64,000 nt of DNA from Anaerolinea sp. (GTDB taxonomy: Bacteria > Chloroflexota > Anaerolineae > Anaerolineales > Anaerolineaceae), in assembly GCA_029975965.1 (NCBI GenBank), contig JARKOV010000058.1, forward strand, positions 1-64,000, written 5' to 3'. Position numbers and translations under genes: made by a program. Shown piece by piece: positions 9,527-17,417 of the stretch. How positions within the stretch are numbered: the stretch's first letter is position 1; each line of letters starts with the position of its first letter. The notes below the pieces were generated by a model. The model worked only from the letters and a program-made list of their open reading frames with translations. It was not told the DNA's origin and made no database searches.

Positions 9527-9670
9527 TTTTCGGTAACTTGTTTGATCAAAATTTCATGATGCAAGCGCCCTAATGGATCGCTCTGCTCAGGAGGTTGGAG
9601 GATAAGATCCTGGGTGGATTATGAAGGCGCTGTGCCAGGCAACAGCCTGGAGGGCGGGCCGGCTCGCGCG

Positions 9671-11014
9671 TCACCAGACGCGTTCGAGGTCGGGGTTGTC
9701 GAGCGCGGTGCGCCCGACCTTGGCCATATCGACCCATTCGCCGTCGACTTTGATGCGCACCACGTCGGCGGTGTAATCGGTGACGGTAGGGCCGTGGTTG
9801 TCGAACAGCGCCGAACCGACGGCATAAATATCCACCGGCACCTTCAGTCGCTCGAAGCGGTTGATTTTCTCGGGGTTGAAGCCGCCCGAAACGACGATGC
9901 GCACGCTGCGGCAGTACTCGCGGGCAGGCTCACGCCAGGACCCCGGCAGGTCCCAGCTCTCCCAGGCGGCGTCGAGGGCCTGGCGCACCAGGAAGACCAG
10001 GCGCGGGTTGACCCCCAGGTCGAGTTGCGGGTCGCCCAGCGGTGGGACGGAAATATCGCGCAGGCTGCCGCTGGTGTCGAGGCGAACGCCGTACAGGCGG
10101 TAGCGCTCGGCTTCGCGGGTGTCGCCGGCCTCGACCAGGGAGCGGTAGCGCTCGAACATTTTACGGCAGACCAGCAGCGAGTCGCCGACCGAGTCGTTGT
10201 TGAAATCGACCAGTGCAATGCGCGGGATGCTCGCCGGGAGCACGTCGGCAAAGGCCAGCATGGCCTCGGCGGTGTCGCCCAAAAAACTGGCGATGGCGGC
10301 GTGCGCCACCGTCCCGCCGCCCGCGCCGCCCCACCAGTCGCCCTGCGCGTCGGTGGAGACAAACGGGCCGAGGGTGGAGGCGTAATCCATGTTGAAGCGC
10401 TGCACCGCCATATTGTAGGCGTAGCCGTCGGCGGCCTGCACCTCGTGCACGTCGAAACGGGCGGGGAAGAAGAGCACCGGCTTGCCGCGCGCGGCGATGA
10501 GCGTCTCATAGACGTTGGTCGCCACGCGGCTGGCGCGGGTGAGGATGCCCAGGGTGGCGGTCTCGAGAATGGCGAAATCGCGATAACGGCCGCGCACGCG
10601 GATCACCGGGCGCACGCTGAGAGGGTCTCCGTTGCTGCTGACAATGGTGCCGTCGTGGACCGCCCAGACCTGCAACTGGTCGGCGGTGTTGACGAAGTCT
10701 TCACCGGCGAAGTAGCCGGTGCAATGGCGCAGCATGGTCAGCGCCTTGTCCACGCCGACCACCAGCGTGGCGCCGGCGCGGCGGGTGAACCACTGCATTT
10801 CCACCTCGATGTCGCCCACGCGGATAGTTTCCGGGGCGATGCCGGCCGGCAGGTTGTTCTGGTCGCCGCGGTAGGTGTAGCCCCGGCTTGAGAGGACGCT
10901 CAACATGGTGGCGATGTTGGTAAAGTATTTATCGGTATACCAGCCGCGCCGCATGCGCTCGATATCCAGTTTGAAGGTGGTGTTGTCCAACCGCTGTCCG
11001 TCGAAGATGCTCAT
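9671..11014 (-). CDS. Nicotinate phosphoribosyltransferase family protein
   Basis: The 447-residue protein fits the nicotinate phosphoribosyltransferase fold: N-terminal DIERMRRGWYTDKYF, the GGTVAHAAIASF segment that carries the conserved active-site His, LVDFNNDSVGDSL, and the C-terminal VSGGFNPEKI and VGSALFDN loops that bind the PRPP phosphate. The family makes nicotinate mononucleotide from nicotinate and PRPP in NAD salvage. A CAGGAG ribosome site precedes the ATG. A specialised substrate within the family cannot be excluded. Confidence 0.85.
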   Translation of the reverse strand: MSIFDGQRLDNTTFKLDIERMRRGWYTDKYFTNIATMLSVLSSRGYTYRGDQNNLPAGIAPETIRVGDIEVEMQWFTRRAGATLVVGVDKALTMLRHCTGYFAGEDFVNTADQLQVWAVHDGTIVSSNGDPLSVRPVIRVRGRYRDFAILETATLGILTRASRVATNVYETLIAARGKPVLFFPARFDVHEVQAADGYAYNMAVQRFNMDYASTLGPFVSTDAQGDWWGGAGGGTVAHAAIASFLGDTAEAMLAFADVLPASIPRIALVDFNNDSVGDSLLVCRKMFERYRSLVEAGDTREAERYRLYGVRLDTSGSLRDISVPPLGDPQLDLGVNPRLVFLVRQALDAAWESWDLPGSWREPAREYCRSVRIVVSGGFNPEKINRFERLKVPVDIYAVGSALFDNHGPTVTDYTADVVRIKVDGEWVDMAKVGRTALDNPDLERVW

Positions 11015-11059
11015 CCGTGGCTCCTGTGACCGATCGACACTTTGTGTAATTTATACACT

Positions 11060-11065
11060 ATTATA
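11060..11065 (-). promoter_or_regulatory. Candidate -10 box for the phosphoribosyltransferase gene
   Basis: On the minus strand TATAAT lies 45 bases upstream of the ATG. Just downstream is a GTGTA...TACAC inverted repeat (11044-11058). The leader also contains GACCGATCG and TGTGTAATTTAT, both words found in the tandem array at 12291. It may be a decayed copy. Confidence 0.4.
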
Positions 11066-11260
11066 CCGTCTTCTGGCGTTTCGTCAATGGGGAAATCGAA
11101 AGGTGAATGTCTGCTCAGATACCCGCCAGCCGGCGCGAGAAGGGAGATCAACCACCAGGCGGAAAAGGCACCCCCTACGCTGCTGCATGGAATGCGAAGG
11201 AATGAAAAAAGCGCCGTTGAGGCGGGCCGGGGTGTCCGCCCTTTTTCTTGAAAATTCCCC

Positions 11261-11707
11261 CTATCGCTTGCCCGCGCGCAGCATCTGGATGGCTTTGTCG
11301 ATCCGCCGCCGGCGGGTCTCGGGGGATTTGGCGTCCTGGATGGCGAGGACATGCTGGCGCTTGTGGCTGTATGGCAGCTTGTCGAAGGCCTGGCCGGCCT
11401 GAACGTCCGCGGCGAGGGCCGCGGCGAAATCGGGGGGCACTTCCACCACGCGCGGCTGGGTGTCCAGCTCGATCTCGACTTCCAACTCGTCTCCGGCAGC
11501 CACGCTGGCGCCCTGGCGGTTCTCGGCGCTGACCCCGACCACGTACACCTCGCCGTAAGCCGCCACCGTGGTGCGGAAGGTGTAGCCGTTGATCGTGACG
11601 CGCACCGGCGGTCGCTTTGCCTGCCCAAGCGCCGCCACCACTTCACCCGGGACGCGGAAGGCGGTGGCGGTCTTGCCTTCCAATTGCAGCACTGCGCGAA
11701 ATTTCAT
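11261..11707 (-). CDS. DUF1905/YdeI-type (OmdA-like) small protein
   Basis: This 148-residue protein has an N-terminal DUF1905 beta domain (MKFRAVLQLEGKTATAFRVP, KRPPVRVTING) and a C-terminal YdeI/OmdA helical segment (FDKLPYSHKRQHVLAI ... ETRRRRIDKAIQML). ATG 11707 is chosen because GAGGTGGG precedes it and the family begins at MKFRA; a longer frame would run into the neighbour. YdeI-type proteins are linked to antimicrobial peptide resistance or stress, without a known reaction. It follows the HEAT-repeat gene by 7 bases. Confidence 0.8.
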   Translation of the reverse strand: MKFRAVLQLEGKTATAFRVPGEVVAALGQAKRPPVRVTINGYTFRTTVAAYGEVYVVGVSAENRQGASVAAGDELEVEIELDTQPRVVEVPPDFAAALAADVQAGQAFDKLPYSHKRQHVLAIQDAKSPETRRRRIDKAIQMLRAGKR

Positions 11708-11714
11708 TCCCACC

Positions 11715-12266
11715 TCAATTATTTCTCCAGTGGGTCTGGTACTTCTTGCGATATTTGGCATCCGTTTCCAGCTCGATCAGGTCCAGCGCCAGCTCGCGGA
11801 TGCGCTCCTCTCTGACCTGGTCGTACAGGTGGCGCAGACCCTGCAGGATGTCAAAGCGGATCAGGGTTGCATTCTTCTCGGTCGCGCACTCTCTGAACCG
11901 GTACGCCAGCTCATCCAACAGCTTATTGCGCTGCGCTGGCCCCGCCAGGCCGACCTTCCACAGCGCCTGAAGGGTGTGCCGCGCGGTGACGAAGCGCGGG
12001 TCTTTCGTGACCGCCACCAGCGCATCCAGGGTCTTGAGCATGCGCTGCTCGGGGTCGCTCAGCGCCAGGTTGCACAGCACCTGCGCCGCGATGGCGCGCA
12101 CGTGGTTGTCTTTGTGCTGCAGCGCCGCTTCCAGGTCGCCCCACACCACGTAGGCCCAGCCGACCGGCTGCTCGGTGGCCGCCAGGATCTCCAAAAAGGC
12201 CCGATTCTGCGCCTGCCTGTCCTGGGAATACAGGTTATCCAGGTTGGCCAGGGTCGTTGAGTCCAT
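11715..12266 (-). CDS. HEAT-repeat-like protein
   Basis: This 183-residue all-alpha protein has repeated helical pairs (DLEAALQHKDNHVRAIAAQVL, then LDALVAVTKDPRFVTARHTL) matching HEAT/PBS-lyase-type scaffolds. The ATG at 12266 (MDSTTLAN) is preferred because GGAGGTG lies six bases upstream. No catalytic residues are seen, so it is probably a protein-binding module. Its leader holds the five-copy hairpin array, and the DUF1905 gene follows after 7 bases. Confidence 0.7.
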   Translation of the reverse strand: MDSTTLANLDNLYSQDRQAQNRAFLEILAATEQPVGWAYVVWGDLEAALQHKDNHVRAIAAQVLCNLALSDPEQRMLKTLDALVAVTKDPRFVTARHTLQALWKVGLAGPAQRNKLLDELAYRFRECATEKNATLIRFDILQGLRHLYDQVREERIRELALDLIELETDAKYRKKYQTHWRNN

Positions 12267-12290
12267 CTCCATCACCTCCATCATTCTGCG

Positions 12291-12692
12291 CCTGCCGACC
12301 GATCGTGTAATTTATGTTCTGTAAAATGTGGGGCAAAGCCCACATTTTACAGAAAAATTAAAACTCAACCTGCCGACCGCTCATGTAATTTATGTTCTGT
12401 AAAACGTGGGGCAAAGCCCACATTTTACAGAAAAATTAAAACTCAACCTGCCGACCGATCGTGTAATTCTATTTCGATAAAATGTCGGGCAAAGCCCACA
12501 TTTTAGAGAAAAAAATAAAACCCAACCTGCCGACCGATCGTGTAATTCAATTTCGATAAAATGTAGGGCAAAGCCCACATTTTACAGAAAAATTAAAACC
12601 CAACCTGCCGACCGATCGTGTAATTCTATTTCTATAAAATGTAGGGCAAAGCCCACATTTTATAGAAAAATTAAAACCCAACCTGCCGACCG
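12291..12692. repeat. Five-copy tandem array of a 78-bp hairpin unit
   Basis: Units start at 12291, 12369, 12447, 12526 and 12604 (78, 78, 79, 78, 78 bp), followed by 11 bases of a sixth at 12682. Each unit holds CCTGCCGACCGATCGTGTAA, then a hairpin of the dispersed family found elsewhere in the window. The array fills the space between the HEAT gene start and the helix-hairpin-helix gene. The last copies overlap that gene's final codons (12671-12692), so the duplicated segment includes gene end plus hairpin. Unit 5 has a compensatory G-C to A-T change in its stem. There are no spacers, so this is not CRISPR. Confidence 0.9.
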
Positions 12693-12910
12693 GCGAAGGA
12701 CAGCCCGCGCTCCGCCAGCGCCCGGTGCAACAGGCGCAGCGCATTTGGCCCGATGCCGTGCAGCCGCCTGACCTGCTCCTCGCTGAGTTGTGCCACCTGT
12801 TCCAACCGGTAACAGCCGGCGCCGTGCAGCGCGCGCAGCGCCGGGGCTGATAGGCCGGCGGGAAGGTCGCTGTTTTGAGGCGCGGTAAACGAGTCGATTT
12901 CTGCTTTCAT
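12671..12910 (-). CDS. Small helix-hairpin-helix protein (RNAP alpha-CTD-like)
   Basis: This 79-residue protein carries two helix-hairpin-helix-like units: GLSAPALRALHGAGCYRLEQ and LSEEQVRRLHGIGPNALRLL. These resemble the RNA polymerase alpha C-terminal domain and related nucleic-acid-binding HhH modules. GGAG precedes the ATG at good spacing. The last six codons (GRQVGF) and the stop lie inside the tandem repeat array. Non-specific DNA or RNA binding is plausible but unproven. Confidence 0.75.
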   Translation of the reverse strand: MKAEIDSFTAPQNSDLPAGLSAPALRALHGAGCYRLEQVAQLSEEQVRRLHGIGPNALRLLHRALAERGLSFAGRQVGF

Positions 12911-12931
12911 CGCATCTCCATCAATAGATGG

Positions 12932-13432
12932 TCACTTCGAGGCGGACCTCACTCGTTCGACCATCTGGCGAATGATGCCCAGGTGCAAGGCGGCGTGGGG
13001 GACGAGGGCGATCCCGCCGGTGAGGTACTCGCCCGGCAGCTCCACCTGTTGCCCGATGCCTTCGACCAGCGCCTCGTATTCCGCGCGCAAGTCCTGGCGC
13101 AGCCGGTTCCACTTCTCCTCGTCGGCGGTGACCAGGTCCCAGCTCTCATCCCAGTCGGGGTTCCAGGGCCTGCCGCGCAGGGTGGCGTTCATGTTGGCCA
13201 GGCTCCAGCGCAGGTGCTCGGCGTTGGCGGCGATGGTCGAGCCGCGCGAGCCGCTGCCATCCACCGAGGTGGAGGCCTCCACCGCGCTCACCCCGGCCAG
13301 CACGCCCAGCACGCCGCAGTTGGGCTCGTTGTCGACGAACCAGGTGCCGGATGGATCGGGCGGCCCGGCGTAGGCTTCAGCCAGCAGCACGAGGATCGAT
13401 TGCAGCACGGTTTTGGTTGGGAGTGTGGTCAT
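12932..13432 (-). CDS. DinB/YfiT-family putative metal-dependent protein
   Basis: This 166-residue four-helix protein resembles the DinB family, with candidate metal-binding histidines in AEHLRW and in HAALHLGIIRQ near the C-terminus. Some family members are thiol-dependent transferases using bacillithiol or mycothiol; most are uncharacterised. GAGG lies ten bases before the ATG. It sits in a minus-strand run of small genes (DUF2277, HhH, HEAT, DUF1905) with short gaps. Confidence 0.75.
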   Translation of the reverse strand: MTTLPTKTVLQSILVLLAEAYAGPPDPSGTWFVDNEPNCGVLGVLAGVSAVEASTSVDGSGSRGSTIAANAEHLRWSLANMNATLRGRPWNPDWDESWDLVTADEEKWNRLRQDLRAEYEALVEGIGQQVELPGEYLTGGIALVPHAALHLGIIRQMVERVRSASK

Positions 13433-13467
13433 GGCAGGTTTACCTCATGGATCGGTTGAAACTACTT

Positions 13468-13734
13468 TCACGCGAACCTTTTTGCGGCGCGGGCTTTGGC
13501 GCGGGCCGCTTCGACGGCGCGGTCGCGGGACGGCGCGTTGGTCTCGAGCGCGGTCAGCAGCGCGGCTGAGGCGGCGGCGACCGCGTCCACCGCTGCATAA
13601 AAAGCCGCCTGGTTAGCTTTGGATGGCTGGTTGAAGCCGCTCACTTTGCGCACGTACTGCAGCGCGGCGGCGCGAATTTCACCCTCGGTGGCAGGCGGCT
13701 CGAAATTGAACAGCGTTTTAATGTTGCGGCACAC
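13468..13734 (-). CDS. DUF2277 family protein
   Basis: This 88-residue protein has the characteristic CRNIKTLFNFEPPAT start and YVRKVSGFNQPSKANQAAF core of DUF2277. A GTG start at 13734 is chosen because GAGGAGGG precedes it and the family begins directly at the CRNIK motif. The function of the family is unknown. The C-terminus is Ala/Arg-rich. The MFS gene stop lies 11 bases upstream, so cotranscription is likely. Confidence 0.85.
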   Translation of the reverse strand: MCRNIKTLFNFEPPATEGEIRAAALQYVRKVSGFNQPSKANQAAFYAAVDAVAAASAALLTALETNAPSRDRAVEAARAKARAAKRFA

Positions 13735-13745
13735 GTTCCCTCCTC

Positions 13746-15026
13746 TCAATCTCCGGGCTGCATTTCATATTCGGCGGGGGGCAGGCTGAGCGGCGTCTTT
13801 TCCGGCTGCCGGTGGAAGAAAAGCCACGTGGCCGGGACAGCCATCAGCGCGCTCGCCAGCACCAGCAACACCTCGATCGTGACCAGGTCCGAGATGGGGC
13901 CAAAGATGAGCATCCCAAACGGCATGACCGTGTTGGCAATCAACATGTGCACACCGAACACCCTGCCCTGCATGTCCGGCTCGACCATTTCCTGCAGCAG
14001 CGTGGCGGTTGAGGCGTTGAGGAAGGGCATCGGAATGCCGGAGAGAAACATGAGGACCAGGTACAGCACGAAACCGTTGGCCAGTCCCAGCCCTGAGAAC
14101 AAGATCGCCCACAGGATGCAACTCAGGGCGATGGTGCGGAAATGGTTCTTGAAACCGCCCCAGGCCATCATGATGAACCCGCCCAAGATCGAGCCGACGA
14201 AGAAGGTCACCTCGTTGGCGGTCAGGCGCCAGACCTCTTCGCCAAACGAGCGCGCCACCAGCAGCGGGGTGAGGAATATCACCGGCGAGAGCAGGAAGAA
14301 GGTCAAAGCGAAGAAAGCGAACAGGGTCTTGATCGTGCGATTCCCGGCGATATAGGACACACCCGCCTTGAGGTCGTCCAGGTATCCGGTCTGGTGGGCA
14401 GCCGCAGCTTTGTGGTGCGCGGGCACCTTCAGCAGCATCAGCAGGCTGACCGCCAGGATGGCGGTGACCACGTCGATGAAAAAGATGATCTCAAGCCGCG
14501 AGATCGACAGCAGCGCCCCGCTCACCACCGGCGCCAGGATCATAATCACCGGTTGGAGGGTGCCGTTGAGGCTGTTGACCTTCATCAGCTTCTCGGTGGG
14601 CACGATCTGCGGCAGCAGCGCTCCCACCGCCGGGGATTGGATGCCCGCACCCAGCGAGCGAATGCCCGACACAAGGAAGATCAGCCACAGCTCCTGGTAA
14701 CCCACCAGAAAGAACACCGCCAGGATGAGCGTGCTGACCGCGGGCAGCACGTCGGCGCCGATGATGAGGAGCTTGCGGTGGTAACGGTCGGCCCACACCC
14801 CGGCAAAAATCGAGATGAGGATCTGGGGCAGGAAGCCGGCCAGGGTCGAGATGGTCAGCACCGCGCCCGACTGGGTGGTCAGGGTGACGTACCAGATGAT
14901 GGCGTACTGCACGATCATCGAGCCAAACAGCGACAGGCTCTGGCTGGAGAGGAAAAGGGCGGCTTTTTTCTGCCACCCTTGCATTGACAGGTTGTCCAGG
15001 GTTGATGCACCGTTAAATTCGCTCAC
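13746..15026 (-). CDS. MFS exporter, MFS_3/macrolide-efflux (EntS-like) type
   Basis: The 426-residue protein has about 12 hydrophobic segments. The MFS loop 2-3 motif appears as GVWADRYHRK, and the SGIRSLGAGIQSPAVGALLPQIV segment resembles MefA- or EntS-type exporters. It starts at GTG behind GAGGTG. The substrate is not evident; macrolides, siderophores and other drugs are family options. A TATAGT-like box lies upstream at about 15112. Downstream genes are unrelated small proteins. Confidence 0.82.
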   Translation of the reverse strand: MSEFNGASTLDNLSMQGWQKKAALFLSSQSLSLFGSMIVQYAIIWYVTLTTQSGAVLTISTLAGFLPQILISIFAGVWADRYHRKLLIIGADVLPAVSTLILAVFFLVGYQELWLIFLVSGIRSLGAGIQSPAVGALLPQIVPTEKLMKVNSLNGTLQPVIMILAPVVSGALLSISRLEIIFFIDVVTAILAVSLLMLLKVPAHHKAAAAHQTGYLDDLKAGVSYIAGNRTIKTLFAFFALTFFLLSPVIFLTPLLVARSFGEEVWRLTANEVTFFVGSILGGFIMMAWGGFKNHFRTIALSCILWAILFSGLGLANGFVLYLVLMFLSGIPMPFLNASTATLLQEMVEPDMQGRVFGVHMLIANTVMPFGMLIFGPISDLVTIEVLLVLASALMAVPATWLFFHRQPEKTPLSLPPAEYEMQPGD

Positions 15027-15243
15027 AATTCACCTCGATCAGGCTGTCCCGCCGACCGGAACAACCATATCGGACTTCATGCACCAGATTGGTACATATG
15101 TTCTATCACTATACCGATTCAGCGCGTGAAAGTCAACCCCATAAACGAAGAAATTTATGGCTTTCTCATAGTAGTCCCCGCCCCCTCCAAGAGGCGGAGA
15201 ACCGGAGATTCCCTGCTGGTGCCGGCTCCAGGGCGGGCGTCCC

Positions 15244-16338
15244 TCATGCCTCGATGGATTCGACGACCAGGCGGCTCAGCGGCATGCCGCGAAAATCGGC
15301 GTAAGCCTGCGCCGCGACCGCCAGCGATTCCCGGTCGATCTTCACCGGCTCGAAGGGGCTGACCACGATCTCGACGCCCTGCTTTTTCAGGCTGCGTTGC
15401 CAGGTGCCGCAGACCCGTCCCCCGATCACCAGCATCGGGCGGAACACGCCGTTGCCACCCGGCACGACTCGACCGGCGAACTCCTTGGCAAGCACCACGC
15501 TGCGCCCGGTGTAACCGATCAGGTACTCGTCGAAGCCGGGCAGCAGGCGCACCTCGCCCGGGTCGAATGCGAGCGGCTGCGCGCCGGCGGACTGCCAGTG
15601 CGCCGCGCCGTCCACCTGGAGCGATTCCAGCCGCGCCCCGGCAGCCGCCAGCCCGGCGCGGGCGTCGTCGGGAGACAGCCCCGACCACCAGATGAAATCT
15701 TGCAGCGTGGCCGGTCCGTGACCGGTGAAGTAACGCTCGGCCAGCTCGGCCAGCCCCTCCTCACGCGTGAGCGCCCTGCCGCCCGGCGCCCACGCGGTGA
15801 GAGAGACGAAGGTCTGCTGCTTGCCGTCCAGGGGACCCATGCAGATCACCCCATTTTGCGCGGCGTGCCAGAGGATGTGATAGCCGCGCTGTCCCTCGGT
15901 GCGGATGCCCGCCCGCTCGAGCAGGTCCAGCATCGCCGCGCGGGTTAAAATTTGGCCATCGGCGAGGGCGCCGGCGAAAAGCTGCGCGCTGCGCACGATG
16001 GTCTCATCGCTCAGGTCGAGCTGTTCCCTCCGCCGGCGGTCGGCGGCGATGCGCCGGGCCGCGGAGAGCCGCAACATCCACCCCGCGTCCTCGGCCGCCA
16101 CAAAATGCAGTGTCCCGCGCAGCGGCCAGGTGCGCACGATCTTCCTCTCGGCGATGGCACGCTCCACGTTTGCCAGGGCGCCGCCGCGCGTGCGCAAGCC
16201 CACCGCCCAGACCGCCTGAGCATAGTCCTGCGCTTGCAACGCGCCCATCCAGCGCACGGTTTCCTCGGGTCGCTCGAGTTTCGCACCGGTGATGCGCTGG
16301 TTGGCCAGGCGATGAGAGATGAGCAGAGGCCCGGACAT
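15244..16338 (-). CDS. Winged-helix DNA-binding domain protein (HTH_42, AlkZ/YcaQ-like)
   Basis: This 364-residue protein matches the HTH_42 family: N-terminal QRITGAKLERPEETV and MGALQAQDYAQAVWAVGLRT, the WPLRGTLHFV core, and the C-terminal LLPGFDEYLIGYTGR. Family members include DNA glycosylases such as AlkZ that unhook interstrand crosslinks, and antibiotic self-resistance relatives. Catalytic equivalence is not shown here. The ATG at 16338 is preferred over a GTG six codons upstream; no strong ribosome site is present. Confidence 0.75.
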   Translation of the reverse strand: MSGPLLISHRLANQRITGAKLERPEETVRWMGALQAQDYAQAVWAVGLRTRGGALANVERAIAERKIVRTWPLRGTLHFVAAEDAGWMLRLSAARRIAADRRRREQLDLSDETIVRSAQLFAGALADGQILTRAAMLDLLERAGIRTEGQRGYHILWHAAQNGVICMGPLDGKQQTFVSLTAWAPGGRALTREEGLAELAERYFTGHGPATLQDFIWWSGLSPDDARAGLAAAGARLESLQVDGAAHWQSAGAQPLAFDPGEVRLLPGFDEYLIGYTGRSVVLAKEFAGRVVPGGNGVFRPMLVIGGRVCGTWQRSLKKQGVEIVVSPFEPVKIDRESLAVAAQAYADFRGMPLSRLVVESIEA

Positions 16339-16398
16339 CGGCAAAAAGTGTACCACAATAGTCTGAATTGTGAAAATGGCGCTGCGCAGCCGCGAGGG

Positions 16399-17187
16399 CT
16401 AAGCGCCGGAGGGCGCCTTGCGCGCCGTGAGCACCAGGTTGCCGCTGGCGGCGGCGTCGAACGGCGAGCCGTCCATGCCGCCGAAAGCCGCCAGGCCGTC
16501 GAACCCGGCCAGCGCCAGCGCCTGGGCCAGCTCCGCCTGGCGCTGCGGGTACAGGTGGGTGGTGTTGACCGCCTGCCGCCAGCCCTCTCCGCGCGCCCTG
16601 CGCAGGGTGAGGATGTTGAAGCCGATCAGCCCGTCTTCCAGGTAGTCGTAGAAACGCAGGAAGAGCCATTCTTCCTCACCTTCCGCGTGCGCCTGCGGCT
16701 CCATCCAGCGCTCGCGCCGCGCCATCACCGCGTCGAAATTGCGGTTCTGCACCAGCAGCAGCCCACCCGGGCGCAGGCAGGCGGCAAAGTCGGCCAGCGC
16801 GTCGGCCAGCTCGGTGGGGTCGAGCAGGTGCGGCAGCGAATTGCCCAGGCACAGCAGGGCGTCGAAAGGGAGTCCATCGGCGAAGGCGCGCGCCAGCCCG
16901 CCGAAGCCCACTGCGCGAAAATCGGCGGCGAGGCCGGCTTGGGCGGCGTTCGCGCTCGCCCGCTCGATCATCTTCTCGCTCAGGTCGGCCCCGGATACCC
17001 GGAAGCCCCGCTGTGCCAGCTCGAGCGCGTGCATCCCGGTGCCGCAGGCGGCGTCGAGCACGCGCAGCGGTTCGCCGGGTTGGGTCGCCAGCGAACCCAA
17101 CTGCGCGGTGAGGAAAGGCATCTCAAAGGCCAGACGCGCCGGCCAGTTGACAAAACGGTCGTAGTCGCTGCTGAAGGAGTCATACAT
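16399..17187 (-). CDS. Class I SAM-dependent methyltransferase
   Basis: The 262-residue protein contains motif I VLDAACGTGMHALEL, the acidic motif II residue in SGADLSEKMI, the motif IV LCLGNSLPHL and the post-motif LRPGGLLLVQ. This defines a Rossmann-fold methyltransferase. The substrate cannot be named. Its 5' region is divergent from the LacI-type regulator promoter at 17217. Confidence 0.82.
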   Translation of the reverse strand: MYDSFSSDYDRFVNWPARLAFEMPFLTAQLGSLATQPGEPLRVLDAACGTGMHALELAQRGFRVSGADLSEKMIERASANAAQAGLAADFRAVGFGGLARAFADGLPFDALLCLGNSLPHLLDPTELADALADFAACLRPGGLLLVQNRNFDAVMARRERWMEPQAHAEGEEEWLFLRFYDYLEDGLIGFNILTLRRARGEGWRQAVNTTHLYPQRQAELAQALALAGFDGLAAFGGMDGSPFDAAASGNLVLTARKAPSGA

Positions 17188-17216
17188 GCAGCGAAGTATA
17201 CCCGAATCAGGCAGAA

Positions 17217-17246
17217 TTGACCGCCGACCGGCGCATCCCCTATAAT
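17217..17246 (+). promoter_or_regulatory. Promoter of the LacI-type regulator
   Basis: TTGACC (17217-17222) and TATAAT (17241-17246) are separated by 18 bases. The transcript would begin near 17253, just before the structured leader. Confidence 0.6.
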
Positions 17247-17256
17247 AGAAACAGCC

Positions 17257-17311
17257 TAACTGCTCAGTGGGTAGAGGAGAAGTCCTTATTCACCCTCGGG
17301 CTGAGTAGTTG
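17257..17311 (+). promoter_or_regulatory. Structured 5' leader element, copy A
   Basis: AACTGCTCAG (17258-17267) can pair with CTGAGTAGTT (17301-17310) through ten pairs including one G-U. Inside lie GGGTAGAGGAGAAGTCC and ACCC, which can form a shorter inner helix. The same outer stem and an interior GGT(A/T)GAGGA...GAAGT word occur in copy B at 24398, also directly downstream of a -10 box. This supports a conserved RNA leader. Confidence 0.55.
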
Positions 17312-17318
17312 CGAAACG

Positions 17319-17387
17319 GATTGTGTAATTTTTTTTCTGTAGAATGTGGGCTTTGCCCCACATTTTACAGAAAAATGGAGCACTATC
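17319..17387. repeat. Dispersed hairpin element
   Basis: GATTGTGTAAT, then CTGTAGAATGTGGG / CCCACATTTTACAG, then a decayed ATGGAGCACTATC end. The A-to-G change forms a G-U pair in RNA read rightward, the direction of the downstream regulator gene. It follows leader element A after 8 bases. Confidence 0.85.
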
Positions 17388-17417
17388 ACGAATCGGCATT
17401 CCATGGGAGTGCAACCC

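Noticed and set aside
9324..9536. 70-residue open frame in the intergenic gap
   Set aside because: It runs through a dispersed inverted repeat and lacks a convincing start or protein-like composition.
12291..12692. CRISPR array
   Set aside because: The units are contiguous near-identical 78-bp copies with no unique spacers and no cas genes nearby.
12390..12744. Open frames encoding a 26-residue repeated peptide (SVGRLGFNFSVKCGLCPTFY type)
   Set aside because: The frame is open only because the 78-bp repeat unit is a multiple of three; it reads through a palindromic element and into the HhH gene in the wrong frame.
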